This document shows, in pieces, positions 14,001 to 21,256 of a stretch of DNA of 29,163 nucleotides (its first letter is position 1; every line of letters starts with the position of its first letter). A program made the position numbers and the translations under genes. The stretch is from a virus. The stretch spans positions 1 to 29,163 of the IMG/VR virus record IMGVR_UViG_3300025310_000224; one strand, 5' to 3'. The notes under the pieces are model-generated. The model was not told where the DNA came from. It was given only the letters and a program-made list of their open reading frames with translations, and did no database searches.

Positions 14001-14436
14001 GACCCGACCCGGCCCGGGCGGGGTTATCGAGCTGACGACCTACACGCCGACGACCGTCGCGGCGCCGGGCGATTGGTCGGCGGGCGAAGTATGCCTCGGC
14101 CGGTTCTACGATTTCATCCTGGAGCTGTCACAGCCGTTCGTGCGCGACGAGTCCGGCCGCGCGATGACCAACGACTATTTCCTGTGCCGCCGCGTTGTCG
14201 TATCGCACCGCGAGAGCGGGCCGTACTCCGTCTCGGTGACGAGCCGATTCCCGGGCTTCGGCGAGTACCTGACCACCCTGGACCTTGATGACGGCGAGTT
14301 CACCGAGGATGATGGGCTCTTGGATGCGATGGCGCCGGGCCGGGCGTCCGACATCATCGTAACCATCACCAGTTCATGGCCGACACCGCTTTCGGTGGCG
14401 GGAGTGCAGTACGTGGGTGAATACGCTTCGGGTTAG
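11008..14436 (+). CDS. Tail tubular protein B (nozzle), T7 gp12-like, enlarged
   Basis: The 1142-residue protein is a long version of T7 gp12 (794 residues), the hexameric nozzle at the tail tip. Collinear T7 landmarks are the N-terminal GVSRQPVTQRFPGQVENAEN (T7 GISQQPDILRYPDQGSRQVN), a KRPGT segment, DTTFIVNTTVPVA (T7 DYTFIVNRNVVAQ), VPWSQRLTG..NPSPKLF, RSRLWLVGD...NDLFNFY (T7 RNRLGFLSG...KYFNFY), SDSDPVNI, HVPGYLP, QSAWGRFRF, and FILELSQPFV (T7 FVYEFSKFLI). The extra length comes mostly from an N-terminal insert (about residues 150-320) and three homologous HGL/GD modules, at residues 491-556, 791-853 and 933-999. It follows the second gp11-like gene and precedes the ejection-protein genes, as in T7. 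Confidence 0.93.
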   Translation: MPVAPKRGRESGAHVDLIAQHLAQGVSRQPVTQRFPGQVENAENVVFDVALGAVKRPGTRFFQAITGLTAGANYRVHPIDRDDDERYIVVYGAGVLRVFDAVTVNEATVSVSPDAQAYLNLNSATADQIRLVTLQDTTFIVNTTVPVATKTTESFVVSAPFTTYERMTATTPADQTYHQTTSDSAAASAGYWKYDVDGVTFCKRRFNTMTSGTWTTPNGSWDNSADSPHTFRVRFGKYYPNFTGGTWTHATRRLVKTGAFAGMTDIAGMSIKITGGTGVTAGWRLIASRISDDEIELSVTTGFTVDNTDTSATSIGPQYDMSLGNDGSTQSSMHEVAARIQSTLQGAGASDALVAWTFVDSSGSPPTGYFTITSPYRGSAAQEIDTAATGSGTDLTAAGAPFEPGGSLTAGTGSGTRTLPVEDRWNRAPAPNQADGQPDADTMPVRMQRTLVGPPATFTVTQVPWSQRLTGSAESNPSPKLFRADQSSGFITAFTASNDRLTSVGHGLSVGDSVLILDSGSTPSTDGVRTVAAVPTPDTFTVGVDITADSTSSTARWYKNRVPVSDMALLRSRLWLVGDGYVVGSATNDLFNFYLEDAPTVSDSDPVNIQMGSEDVVLLDFIVPVRRTLALFARAGRQFELSTPDAMTPSTAAVEPTTKHRTLPATAGTKPRTLSSILYFTGPTAGSVSVWEYIYDDLRAATTAIDVSRHVPGYLPTACRTMVSSPNDLALYVLDTDDPFLTVYRSHWSGTRKEQSAWGRFRFDDTYRIVDVAVLAEDLWILSEIAGLANNDVGSPTVVHYPGHGLVTNDAVFIIDSTSKPTINGQHTVTVLDADRFTVPVAVTIGGTARVCAGDFILERMRTNPVESARAAPAGYNGWPYAVKLDRQIYSTGTYSAATNLTTWTMPANLSGDGSTLNRVVLGAEFPTFRNGKITAVAPGANATVTSIAHGLTTGDTVVIEDTDCIPTIDGNRVVTVTGPDTYTVPVLVGVAGTRGTWTRPGPGGVIELTTYTPTTVAAPGDWSAGEVCLGRFYDFILELSQPFVRDESGRAMTNDYFLCRRVVVSHRESGPYSVSVTSRFPGFGEYLTTLDLDDGEFTEDDGLLDAMAPGRASDIIVTITSSWPTPLSVAGVQYVGEYASG
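12478..12675 (+). repeat. Nozzle inserted module 1 (HGL/GD repeat)
   Basis: This region encodes residues ~491-556 of the nozzle protein. Its pattern is '..LTSVGHGLSVGDSVLILDS...P..DGVRTV..V...DTFTVGV', shared with modules 2 and 3. It lies between the NPSPKLF segment and the RSRLWLVGD segment, which are adjacent in T7 gp12. Similar HGL..GD modules occur in many phage tail proteins; their role is unproven. Confidence 0.75.
13378..13566 (+). repeat. Nozzle inserted module 2 (HGL/GD repeat)
   Basis: This region encodes residues ~791-853. The pattern 'VVHYPGHGLVTNDAVFIID......INGQHTVTVLDADRFTVPV' aligns with modules 1 and 3, with Asn-Asp in place of Gly-Asp. It interrupts the region equivalent to T7 'MYVILRNEFNTFLARISF', between DLWILSE and FILERM. 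Confidence 0.75.
13804..14004 (+). repeat. Nozzle inserted module 3 (HGL/GD repeat)
   Basis: This region encodes residues ~933-999. The pattern 'VTSIAHGLTTGDTVVIEDT...TIDGNRVVTV..PDTYTVPV' is closest to module 2. It follows the GKI of FPTFRNGKI, which matches T7 FGRGKITVLEP, so it falls in another loop of the nozzle fold. Confidence 0.75.
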
Positions 14437-14439
14437 ATT

Positions 14440-14997
14440 ATGCCGATCCCGTTTGCGGCCATCTTCGCGTCCACCGCGGCGGCCATCCAGGGCTACGGCG
14501 CTATCCAGTCCAACCGCGCCGTGTCCGGCGCGGCGCGCGGCGAGGCGCGGGCCGCCGGCGAACAGGCGCTCCAGGTCTCGAATCGCTCGCTCCTGTCCCA
14601 GATCCGCGCCCGGCGCAGCGCGCAGCTCGCGATCGCCAGGCTGAGAGTCATCCAGGCAGAAAGCGGATCGGCCGGCGGATCGTTCGAGAGCCTGATCCGG
14701 TTCGCGGCCCAGGAGGGCGCAATGGACGCGGCGATAGAGGAGGAGAACCGCAGGCTGTCGCTCGGCGCCATCTACAGCGGCGCGAGCAGCAATATCGGCG
14801 CGCTGATGGCGCGCCGGGTCAGCCCGCTGCTGGCCGCGGCCGGCGGCGCCCTCCAGGGCGCCGTCACCGGACTTCAGATCCAGGGCACGAACGAGGCCGC
14901 CGGCGCTCTCCTGCCCGAACAGCCCGATTACACGACCGGGCTCGGTGTCCCGAGCATCCGCCGCATCCCCGACATTGGGGGCTCCGCCTTCGTATGA
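14440..14997 (+). CDS. Internal virion protein, gp14-like (ejection protein)
   Basis: The 185-residue protein occupies the gp14 position between nozzle and gp15-like genes (T7 gp14 is 196 residues). It begins with a short hydrophobic/Ala-rich segment (FAAIFASTAAAIQGYGAIQ), then a long helical region with RAAGEQALQVSNRSLLSQIRA and a GSAGGSFESLIRFAAQE segment. The latter resembles T7 IGESMLEGSSMDRIKRVTEGQ. T7 gp14 is packaged inside the head and on ejection forms a pore-like complex in the outer membrane. Overall identity is low, so the call uses order, size, hydrophobic N-terminus and this segment. Its stop overlaps the following start as ATGA, typical of coupled translation. Confidence 0.78.
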   Translation: MPIPFAAIFASTAAAIQGYGAIQSNRAVSGAARGEARAAGEQALQVSNRSLLSQIRARRSAQLAIARLRVIQAESGSAGGSFESLIRFAAQEGAMDAAIEEENRRLSLGAIYSGASSNIGALMARRVSPLLAAAGGALQGAVTGLQIQGTNEAAGALLPEQPDYTTGLGVPSIRRIPDIGGSAFV

Positions 14998-17291
14998 GCC
15001 GGATCGACGGACAGATCGGCCCGCTCTCCCACCGGCAGCGGCTGCGGATCGGATCCGCAGACGTGCCGCTCTCTGACGCCGGCCTGATTGCGCCGGGCAT
15101 CTCGGCGCCGCAGCCGCTCACGCGCGGCCAGCAGATCGCCTCACAGCTTGATTCGATCCTGGGCGCCGCCACCGGGCTTGTCGCCGAGCAGGCGCAGCTC
15201 CGGTATACGCGCGCCCGCGCCGCGCGCTTCAGGGCCGGCGAAGCCGAACAGGCTCGGCGCCAGGCCGAGCAGGAGCGGCAGCAGCAGGACCAAATCATGC
15301 GCGGGCTTGCCGCACGGGACCGGAACATCGAGCTGGCGAAGATCCGGGCCGACATTGAGGGCGGCGTCATTGTTCCGCCCGCGACCATCAGCGGATCTGA
15401 GCTGGAGCCGTTCGCGCGGCAGATCCTTGAGCAGCGCATCGGGCCGGACGCCGACGCGGCTTACCGCGACGAGTGGATGCGCGGCGTGACCGAAGTCATG
15501 GGCGCGCTGCTCGGCAAGTCCGCCGAGAACTTTGAGGCGAACCGGAAGGAGATCCTGAGCAGATCCGGCGACGCCGCGGTCGGGCTCGACGAGGCCGGGC
15601 TGCGCGAGATGATCGCCAACCTTGAGGGCATGGGGTTCGACCACGGCGAGGCCCGATTGCCGGTTGTTCGCGCGATGCAGACGGCGGCGGAGCGCGGGCT
15701 CAAGACGGAGTTCGAGGAGGCGCGCCGGGCGCTCGGCGGCGAGTTCGCGCTGGAGCAGGAGGCGGCGTCGGACGTGCTGCGGGGAGAGATTGAGCGCGCC
15801 AAGGACGCGCTCTCGAAGGCCTCGGCCGCCGAGGTCCTCGACCTCATTGAGACCGGGGCGCCGTTCGAGACGGTTCAGGGCACGATCGGCCAGATCGGGG
15901 ACCGGCTCCTCCCGGAGGACGCGCGGCGCCTGCGGGCCCTCAACGTATCCGCGGCGCAGGAGCGGCGCCGGGCCGCTCTTGACGCACGGGCAGTTAACAA
16001 GAACATCACGGCCGAAGAACTGGGCAAGATTTCCGCGAGCATGGAGAACATGTCCCCGGACGATCCGCGATGGGTCGATCCGATCCACCTGCGCGAACTT
16101 GCCAACTCGCTCGCCCGTACCGATCGGATCGACCTGGCCAAGCAGCAGGTCGCGGAAGCGCTGCTGTCCGGCAAACCGGTTCTTCTGACCGACACGCAGC
16201 ACGGCGACGCCCTTGCCGAGATGGTCGGACCGGAGGGCGTCGGCATGATCGACGCTTCAAACCGGATCGTCGATCCTGCTGGTCTAGGCGCCGTTGTGGC
16301 CGGAACAGGTCTGGCCCCGATCGAAATCAGACAGACCATGTATGCGTCGCTGATGTCAAGCGATCCGGTCGATGTCGCCAACGCCGGTGTGGCGCTGGGG
16401 CAGATCGCCGTTGGCAACCCGCGCGCCTATGCAAAGATCATCAACGATGCCTCGATCGACGCGCCGCTGCGGGCCGCGATCGACGCGGCGGCCGAGCAGT
16501 ACCGCGAGCGCGGTTCCGTTGAGGCCGCGTCCGTCCGCGCCGCGATCGAGTCCGCGCGCGAGCCGCCGCGACTGGATCGGGGGATCATTGAGGACATGTC
16601 CAGCCAGAGGCCGTCCGGCCAGTCCGTTGACCAGTTCTGGTCCGAGCAGGTCAACAGGATCATGCGGGAGGTGCGCGGGGACATCCCGCACACCACCAAT
16701 GCGTTCTGGATCGACCCGTCATTGAACCCGGCCGGGCTCGAAGTATCCGACGCCGTACGGGGCTGGTTCCAGGAGCGCTACCGCCAGAGGAGCGACCTGC
16801 CGCGCGAGCGCCGCATCGAGGAGTCGAACAACTACGCGAAGTCGATGGTGCGCGAACACGTGGACTTTGTGCGGTGGGACGGCGCCGTGACCCCGGTGTT
16901 CATCCAGGGCTCTACGGGCGTCAGACTGCCGGAGGGTCTGCGCTGGGGGGCCGGATTCGAGAAAGAGGCCCGGCGCGCGCTGAGCGAAGCCGGGCACGAT
17001 CCGGAGAAGGTGGTCTCGGCGGTGCCGTTCCTTTCTCCGGCCGAGGGCCAGTCGTTCGGATGGACGTTCATGGTTGAGGTTTCTCCCGGGATCTCGGTTC
17101 CGCTCACGTCGCCGGATGGGCGCCTGGTCATCTGGACTCCGGACGACCGGGCAGCGCGCGAGAACGAGCGCTATCGGTCCGAGATCGACCGGCGCGAACG
17201 GGAGTTCAACAGGAGGTCGGGGCAGGACAAGTTCAAGCTCGGATTCGATCCGGCGTTCCAGAGGAAGATCCGCATGACGGGGCTGCGCTGA
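14994..17291 (+). CDS. Internal virion protein, gp15-like (ejection protein)
   Basis: The 765-residue protein matches T7 gp15 in size (747) and position. It is almost wholly helical and charged: residues ~55-100 form a long Arg/Glu/Gln-rich coiled region (EAEQARRQAEQERQQQDQ), and the middle consists of repeated amphipathic helices. The C-terminal 150 residues have more beta and aromatic character (a SFGWTFMVEVSPGISVPL region) and end in a basic tail. There is no membrane span. In T7, gp15 and gp16 form a tube from the tail to the cytoplasm through which DNA enters. The start ATG 14994 overlaps the gp14-like stop. Its stop TGA shares one base with the next start (TGATG). Sequence-level match to gp15 is weak; position carries the call. 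Confidence 0.8.
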   Translation: MSRIDGQIGPLSHRQRLRIGSADVPLSDAGLIAPGISAPQPLTRGQQIASQLDSILGAATGLVAEQAQLRYTRARAARFRAGEAEQARRQAEQERQQQDQIMRGLAARDRNIELAKIRADIEGGVIVPPATISGSELEPFARQILEQRIGPDADAAYRDEWMRGVTEVMGALLGKSAENFEANRKEILSRSGDAAVGLDEAGLREMIANLEGMGFDHGEARLPVVRAMQTAAERGLKTEFEEARRALGGEFALEQEAASDVLRGEIERAKDALSKASAAEVLDLIETGAPFETVQGTIGQIGDRLLPEDARRLRALNVSAAQERRRAALDARAVNKNITAEELGKISASMENMSPDDPRWVDPIHLRELANSLARTDRIDLAKQQVAEALLSGKPVLLTDTQHGDALAEMVGPEGVGMIDASNRIVDPAGLGAVVAGTGLAPIEIRQTMYASLMSSDPVDVANAGVALGQIAVGNPRAYAKIINDASIDAPLRAAIDAAAEQYRERGSVEAASVRAAIESAREPPRLDRGIIEDMSSQRPSGQSVDQFWSEQVNRIMREVRGDIPHTTNAFWIDPSLNPAGLEVSDAVRGWFQERYRQRSDLPRERRIEESNNYAKSMVREHVDFVRWDGAVTPVFIQGSTGVRLPEGLRWGAGFEKEARRALSEAGHDPEKVVSAVPFLSPAEGQSFGWTFMVEVSPGISVPLTSPDGRLVIWTPDDRAARENERYRSEIDRREREFNRRSGQDKFKLGFDPAFQRKIRMTGLR

Positions 17292-20200
17292 TGCCGATTA
17301 CGCTCGTCGATCCGCAGACCGGAGAAGGGTTTTTCCCGGATTCGATCGGGAACATCGCGCTGCACCGCGCGCGCATCGTCGCTGGCGACGAGCCGGGCAA
17401 GGAGCCGCCCGCGATCGACCGTCCGGGGTTCGGCGAAGTCGTCTCCAGCGTCTACCACATGGGGCTCGTGCAGAGCATCGCCAACTGGATCGGCAGACCG
17501 GGCCGGGACGACGAGAACTTCAACCCCTTTACGTACATCAAACAGCACGGGCTCGACAGGAATCCGCGCGTGCGCTACTTGGTCGAGCGCGGTCAGTTCG
17601 ACGATTCGCGGTCAATCGAGCAGTTCGAGTGGGACAGGATCACGGGCGAGCAGTTCCTCCGTGACGCCGACGTGTTCGCGCGGTCAAGCACATTCGCCGG
17701 GAACGCGGCGCTGGCCGTCAACATGGTCGGGGATCCGATGAACCTGGTTCCGCTCGGGTTCGCGTTCAGGGGCGCCGGCATTGCCAGGACGGCCGCCGTG
17801 GCCGCTTCCGTCGGCCTCGGCGCCAAGCTGCTGGAGAACGAGCTTGCCCCGGTGGCAAACGAGCCGGGCCTTACCGACGAGATGATCGCGGCCGGAATCT
17901 CCGGGGCCCTTGGCGGCGCGCTCGGGGCAATGGCGCGGGTGCCGTCGGGTCTGAAAAGGGGCGTGTCGTCCGCAAAGATCGAGCAGATCAGGCTCGGGTT
18001 CGACCGGATGCTGAAGGAATCCGTGCCAAGCGCAGATCCCGTAGCTTTCGTTGGTACGACCGCGAGTCCGTTTGGCGGTATTCCCACGCCGGGATCCGCC
18101 GCCGGCGCCGCAAGGCCGCCTACCAGCCCGTCCACGATCACCGTTGAAACGCTCCCGCAGGAGTACGCCTTTGGCACGGCGAAGCTGCGGGAGCTTCTCG
18201 ATTCGCCGCCGGTGGATAATACGGTCGTGCGCGTGCTCCGGCAGCCGAACGACGAGAACAGCGGCCTTATCGTTCAGCTTCAGAAAAAGTACAAGGATGC
18301 CAACCTCAACCTGCACGTCGAGAACCATCCCAGCCAGGAGTTCTACGACCTGCTCGTGCGGTCCCGAGAGTTCCTTGAGCGGAAGGACCTGAACGCGGAG
18401 GCGACCGCGGCCGAGCTTGGCGGATCATGGCTCGACAGGGCCGCGGCGCTCGCCGGAAAGGCCTACGCGAATCTCCAGGGCGCCGTGACCCCCGGCGGTC
18501 GCATCGTAAACGTCACGCTGGCGCGGATCAGCGACGCCTACAGGACCCTGCTCGGATCGGCCCAGACGATCACGAGGGGATCGGCAACCGACCCGCTGTT
18601 CTTCGAGTCGGGCGCGGCGGCGGAGAGCATCAGGGACAGGTACCGCGCCATTAGCCAGATGGCCCAGATCGCGTTGCGGAACCAGTGGAGGGCCGCGAAC
18701 AGGTCCGATGTTACGGGTTTCGTGTACGACGGGAAGCCGGTAACGAACGAGCAGTCGTACCTCGCGGCCGTAGACGACCTGATCCGCCGCGAGAACGACG
18801 CTCACCGCGGGTTCCCGGTCACGGTTCCCAAGGACGTGCCCGATCCGGTCCGGCGCGGAGTCGAGGTCATGCGCGGCTACTTCGGTCGGATGCTGCAAGA
18901 GGGCGAAGTAGCCGGGATGTTCAGGATCGGACCGCGCGCACTGGCCGGCGCGAAAGCGAGACTGGAGAAACTGAAAACAGTGCTCGCCGAGCGCGAGTTT
19001 GCCATGATCGGCAAGGAAAACAGCGAGTGGCACTTGAACCGCGTCAACGCCGCCCGAAGGCGGCTGGAGAAGCAGGCCGCGGAAGTGGCCGATCTTGAGG
19101 GCAAGGTCGAGGACAGCAGGTTCTATCTGAGCCAGGTGTGGGACCAGGAAGCCGTTGCCTCGGATCGAAACCGTTTCATCGACCGCCTGAGCCTCCAGAT
19201 GCGGATTGCCGACGGGATGAAGAACCGAGTCCCGCTCGCCTGGCAGGACCGCCCGATCGTCGCCGGTATCGCGGAGCGGATGGACCGTGATATCCTGCGG
19301 ATTGCCCACGACGCCAAGTTCCCGACCGTGGGCGACATCGACGGCGCGCCGAAGGATGTTCCGTTTGATGATTTGATCGCCGATCTGACCGAGGGCGATC
19401 TGTCGCCGTCGGGACTGGCGGCGTACCGCGCGTCGGCCGAGGCGTACTACCGCAAACAGGCCGCCGAGGTCGCCCGGGCGATCGTTGACGAAGATTGGAC
19501 CGATCCCGCCGCGAGTAGAGCGCTGCACATCAACCAGTCGGCGATGGCCGACTACATGGTGCGCGATCCTTACCAGTTGCTCGACCGCTACGCGCGGGTC
19601 GTCGGTGGCCGCATGGCTATCCGGCGCGCTATCCAGCTCAACCCGGTCTGGCAGGGCGCGACGTTGAGGGACGGGACGCCGGTCGAGAACGGCGACACCC
19701 TCAAGCGATACCTCGCCGAGATGAAGGACGTACTGATCGACCTGGGCAAGAGGTCCGGCGATCCGAAGGCCCTGCGCCAGGCGGAATCCGTAAGCGGCGC
19801 CCTCGCGCGCGACATCCCGGCGATGATCGACATGCTGGAGGGACGCGACCCGCTCGGGCAGAGGCACCGCTTTCCGTTCGCGGCCTTTCTCGGGCGCAGC
19901 CTGCTGCGGCTCTCGGGCATGAACAAGCTGGGCGGCACGGTATGGAACCAGCTCAACGATTTCGGCCCGGTCACGCTTGCCCTGCTCCACAGCCCGCGCC
20001 GGATCGGGCTGATACGACGGGCGATTACCGGACTCGACAAGGCTACGAGGCGTGAACTGGAACTCCTGAACATCGGGCTTGACGGGACGGCGCACTGGCG
20101 CAACCTCACAGATACGGACGATTCCGGGTCGCTGGGGTTCGGGACCGACCGGGTCCGCCGTCTCTCCGCTGGTTTCGAGCGCGTCACTAAGCGGGTGGAG

Positions 20201-21253
20201 GATGCCTTCTACCGCCTGACGCTCCTTCACTGGGTCACGAACGTCAACAAGAGCATTGCCGGGCTCTCCGTGCTGGACAAGATCGGCACGGACAGCCGGA
20301 GACTCCTCCGCGCGGCCGAGCTGGTGAAGAGCGGTGCCAAGCAGGACGACGCCATGCGCCGGGCCGGGCTCCACAGGTACGACGCCGCGCGACTCAACAA
20401 GCTCGGTCTGAACGTGAATCGCGCCGAGCTGTTCAACAGGCTCACCTATGAGCACGGTCAGCTTGCGGACGGGACAGCGATCAAGGAAAAGTACGCCACG
20501 TACGATGAGTTCATCGAGTCGAGGCCGGAAGGTGTTATCCGGTACAACTTCGAGGAATGGGGCGACGATGCGGGCACAAAGGACCTGCTCGACATTGTTC
20601 TGTCGAACGTCTCCGCCGAAGTCAACCGCTCGATGGTGGTGACGCCGGGGGTCGGTGACCGTCCGCTTGTCAACCGGACGATGATGGGGCGGATCTTCAA
20701 TAACCTCCAGTCGTATGCCTTTGCGTTCACGAACCAGAGGCTTCGCGTCATGGCTCAGATGCCGGCCTCCTATCAGCTGTGGTACGCCTCGGCCTATCTG
20801 TTCCTCGGAGCGATGACAGACGCAATCTCGAACCGACTGTCGGGGCGCCGGTCGTTTACCGAAACCGCCGAGCGGTGGCGAGAGAACCCGGTTGGAATGA
20901 TCTACGCTTCGTGGGAGAAGTCTGGAATGTCCGGGTGGTTCGGGCGTCCGCTGGCGATTGCTGACGCCATCGGCATCCCGTGGACGCCGGGCAACCTCTC
21001 GGGAGAATCGCCGCTCTCGGCGGCGAACAGGCACATCGGCAAGGAACTGGAGTCGTTCGCCGGACCCGTGGCGTCGGATGTCGGGAGAGCTATCAGGCTC
21101 GCCGGCCGGATCGGGGCCGGCAAGATAGACAGGACGACGGCCTATAACGCCTGGAAACTGACGCCGTTCCAGAACTGGTTCCTGCTTCGTCTTCTCCACC
21201 AGGCGTTCGACGCTCCGACTGTTCCCGAGTCCATCCTTGAGGAACGGAGGTAG
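17291..21253 (+). CDS. Giant internal virion protein, gp16-like
   Basis: The 1320-residue protein has nearly the exact length of T7 gp16 (1318) and sits directly before the terminase gene. It is mainly helical, with hydrophobic stretches around residues ~150-230 (GIARTAAVAASVGLGAKLL and IAAGISGALGGALGAMARV) and a later segment QLWYASAYLFLGAMTDAI near 1160-1180 that could insert into membranes. T7 gp16 begins with a lytic transglycosylase domain; here the first 150 residues show no transglycosylase Glu-Ser or GLMQ-type motif. It therefore looks like an ejection protein without its own peptidoglycan hydrolase. The ATG at 17291 shares a base with the previous stop. The antisense strand is open for over 1250 codons here, a consequence of GC-rich codon usage. 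Confidence 0.82.
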   Translation: MPITLVDPQTGEGFFPDSIGNIALHRARIVAGDEPGKEPPAIDRPGFGEVVSSVYHMGLVQSIANWIGRPGRDDENFNPFTYIKQHGLDRNPRVRYLVERGQFDDSRSIEQFEWDRITGEQFLRDADVFARSSTFAGNAALAVNMVGDPMNLVPLGFAFRGAGIARTAAVAASVGLGAKLLENELAPVANEPGLTDEMIAAGISGALGGALGAMARVPSGLKRGVSSAKIEQIRLGFDRMLKESVPSADPVAFVGTTASPFGGIPTPGSAAGAARPPTSPSTITVETLPQEYAFGTAKLRELLDSPPVDNTVVRVLRQPNDENSGLIVQLQKKYKDANLNLHVENHPSQEFYDLLVRSREFLERKDLNAEATAAELGGSWLDRAAALAGKAYANLQGAVTPGGRIVNVTLARISDAYRTLLGSAQTITRGSATDPLFFESGAAAESIRDRYRAISQMAQIALRNQWRAANRSDVTGFVYDGKPVTNEQSYLAAVDDLIRRENDAHRGFPVTVPKDVPDPVRRGVEVMRGYFGRMLQEGEVAGMFRIGPRALAGAKARLEKLKTVLAEREFAMIGKENSEWHLNRVNAARRRLEKQAAEVADLEGKVEDSRFYLSQVWDQEAVASDRNRFIDRLSLQMRIADGMKNRVPLAWQDRPIVAGIAERMDRDILRIAHDAKFPTVGDIDGAPKDVPFDDLIADLTEGDLSPSGLAAYRASAEAYYRKQAAEVARAIVDEDWTDPAASRALHINQSAMADYMVRDPYQLLDRYARVVGGRMAIRRAIQLNPVWQGATLRDGTPVENGDTLKRYLAEMKDVLIDLGKRSGDPKALRQAESVSGALARDIPAMIDMLEGRDPLGQRHRFPFAAFLGRSLLRLSGMNKLGGTVWNQLNDFGPVTLALLHSPRRIGLIRRAITGLDKATRRELELLNIGLDGTAHWRNLTDTDDSGSLGFGTDRVRRLSAGFERVTKRVEDAFYRLTLLHWVTNVNKSIAGLSVLDKIGTDSRRLLRAAELVKSGAKQDDAMRRAGLHRYDAARLNKLGLNVNRAELFNRLTYEHGQLADGTAIKEKYATYDEFIESRPEGVIRYNFEEWGDDAGTKDLLDIVLSNVSAEVNRSMVVTPGVGDRPLVNRTMMGRIFNNLQSYAFAFTNQRLRVMAQMPASYQLWYASAYLFLGAMTDAISNRLSGRRSFTETAERWRENPVGMIYASWEKSGMSGWFGRPLAIADAIGIPWTPGNLSGESPLSAANRHIGKELESFAGPVASDVGRAIRLAGRIGAGKIDRTTAYNAWKLTPFQNWFLLRLLHQAFDAPTVPESILEERR
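21246..21251 (+). promoter_or_regulatory. Ribosome binding site fixing the terminase start
   Basis: GGAGGT at 21246-21251 lies 5 bases before GTG 21257. It overlaps the end of the gp16-like gene and favours the GTG over the in-frame ATG at 21296, although the latter also has a G-rich run upstream. Confidence 0.7.
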
Positions 21254-21256
21254 GTC

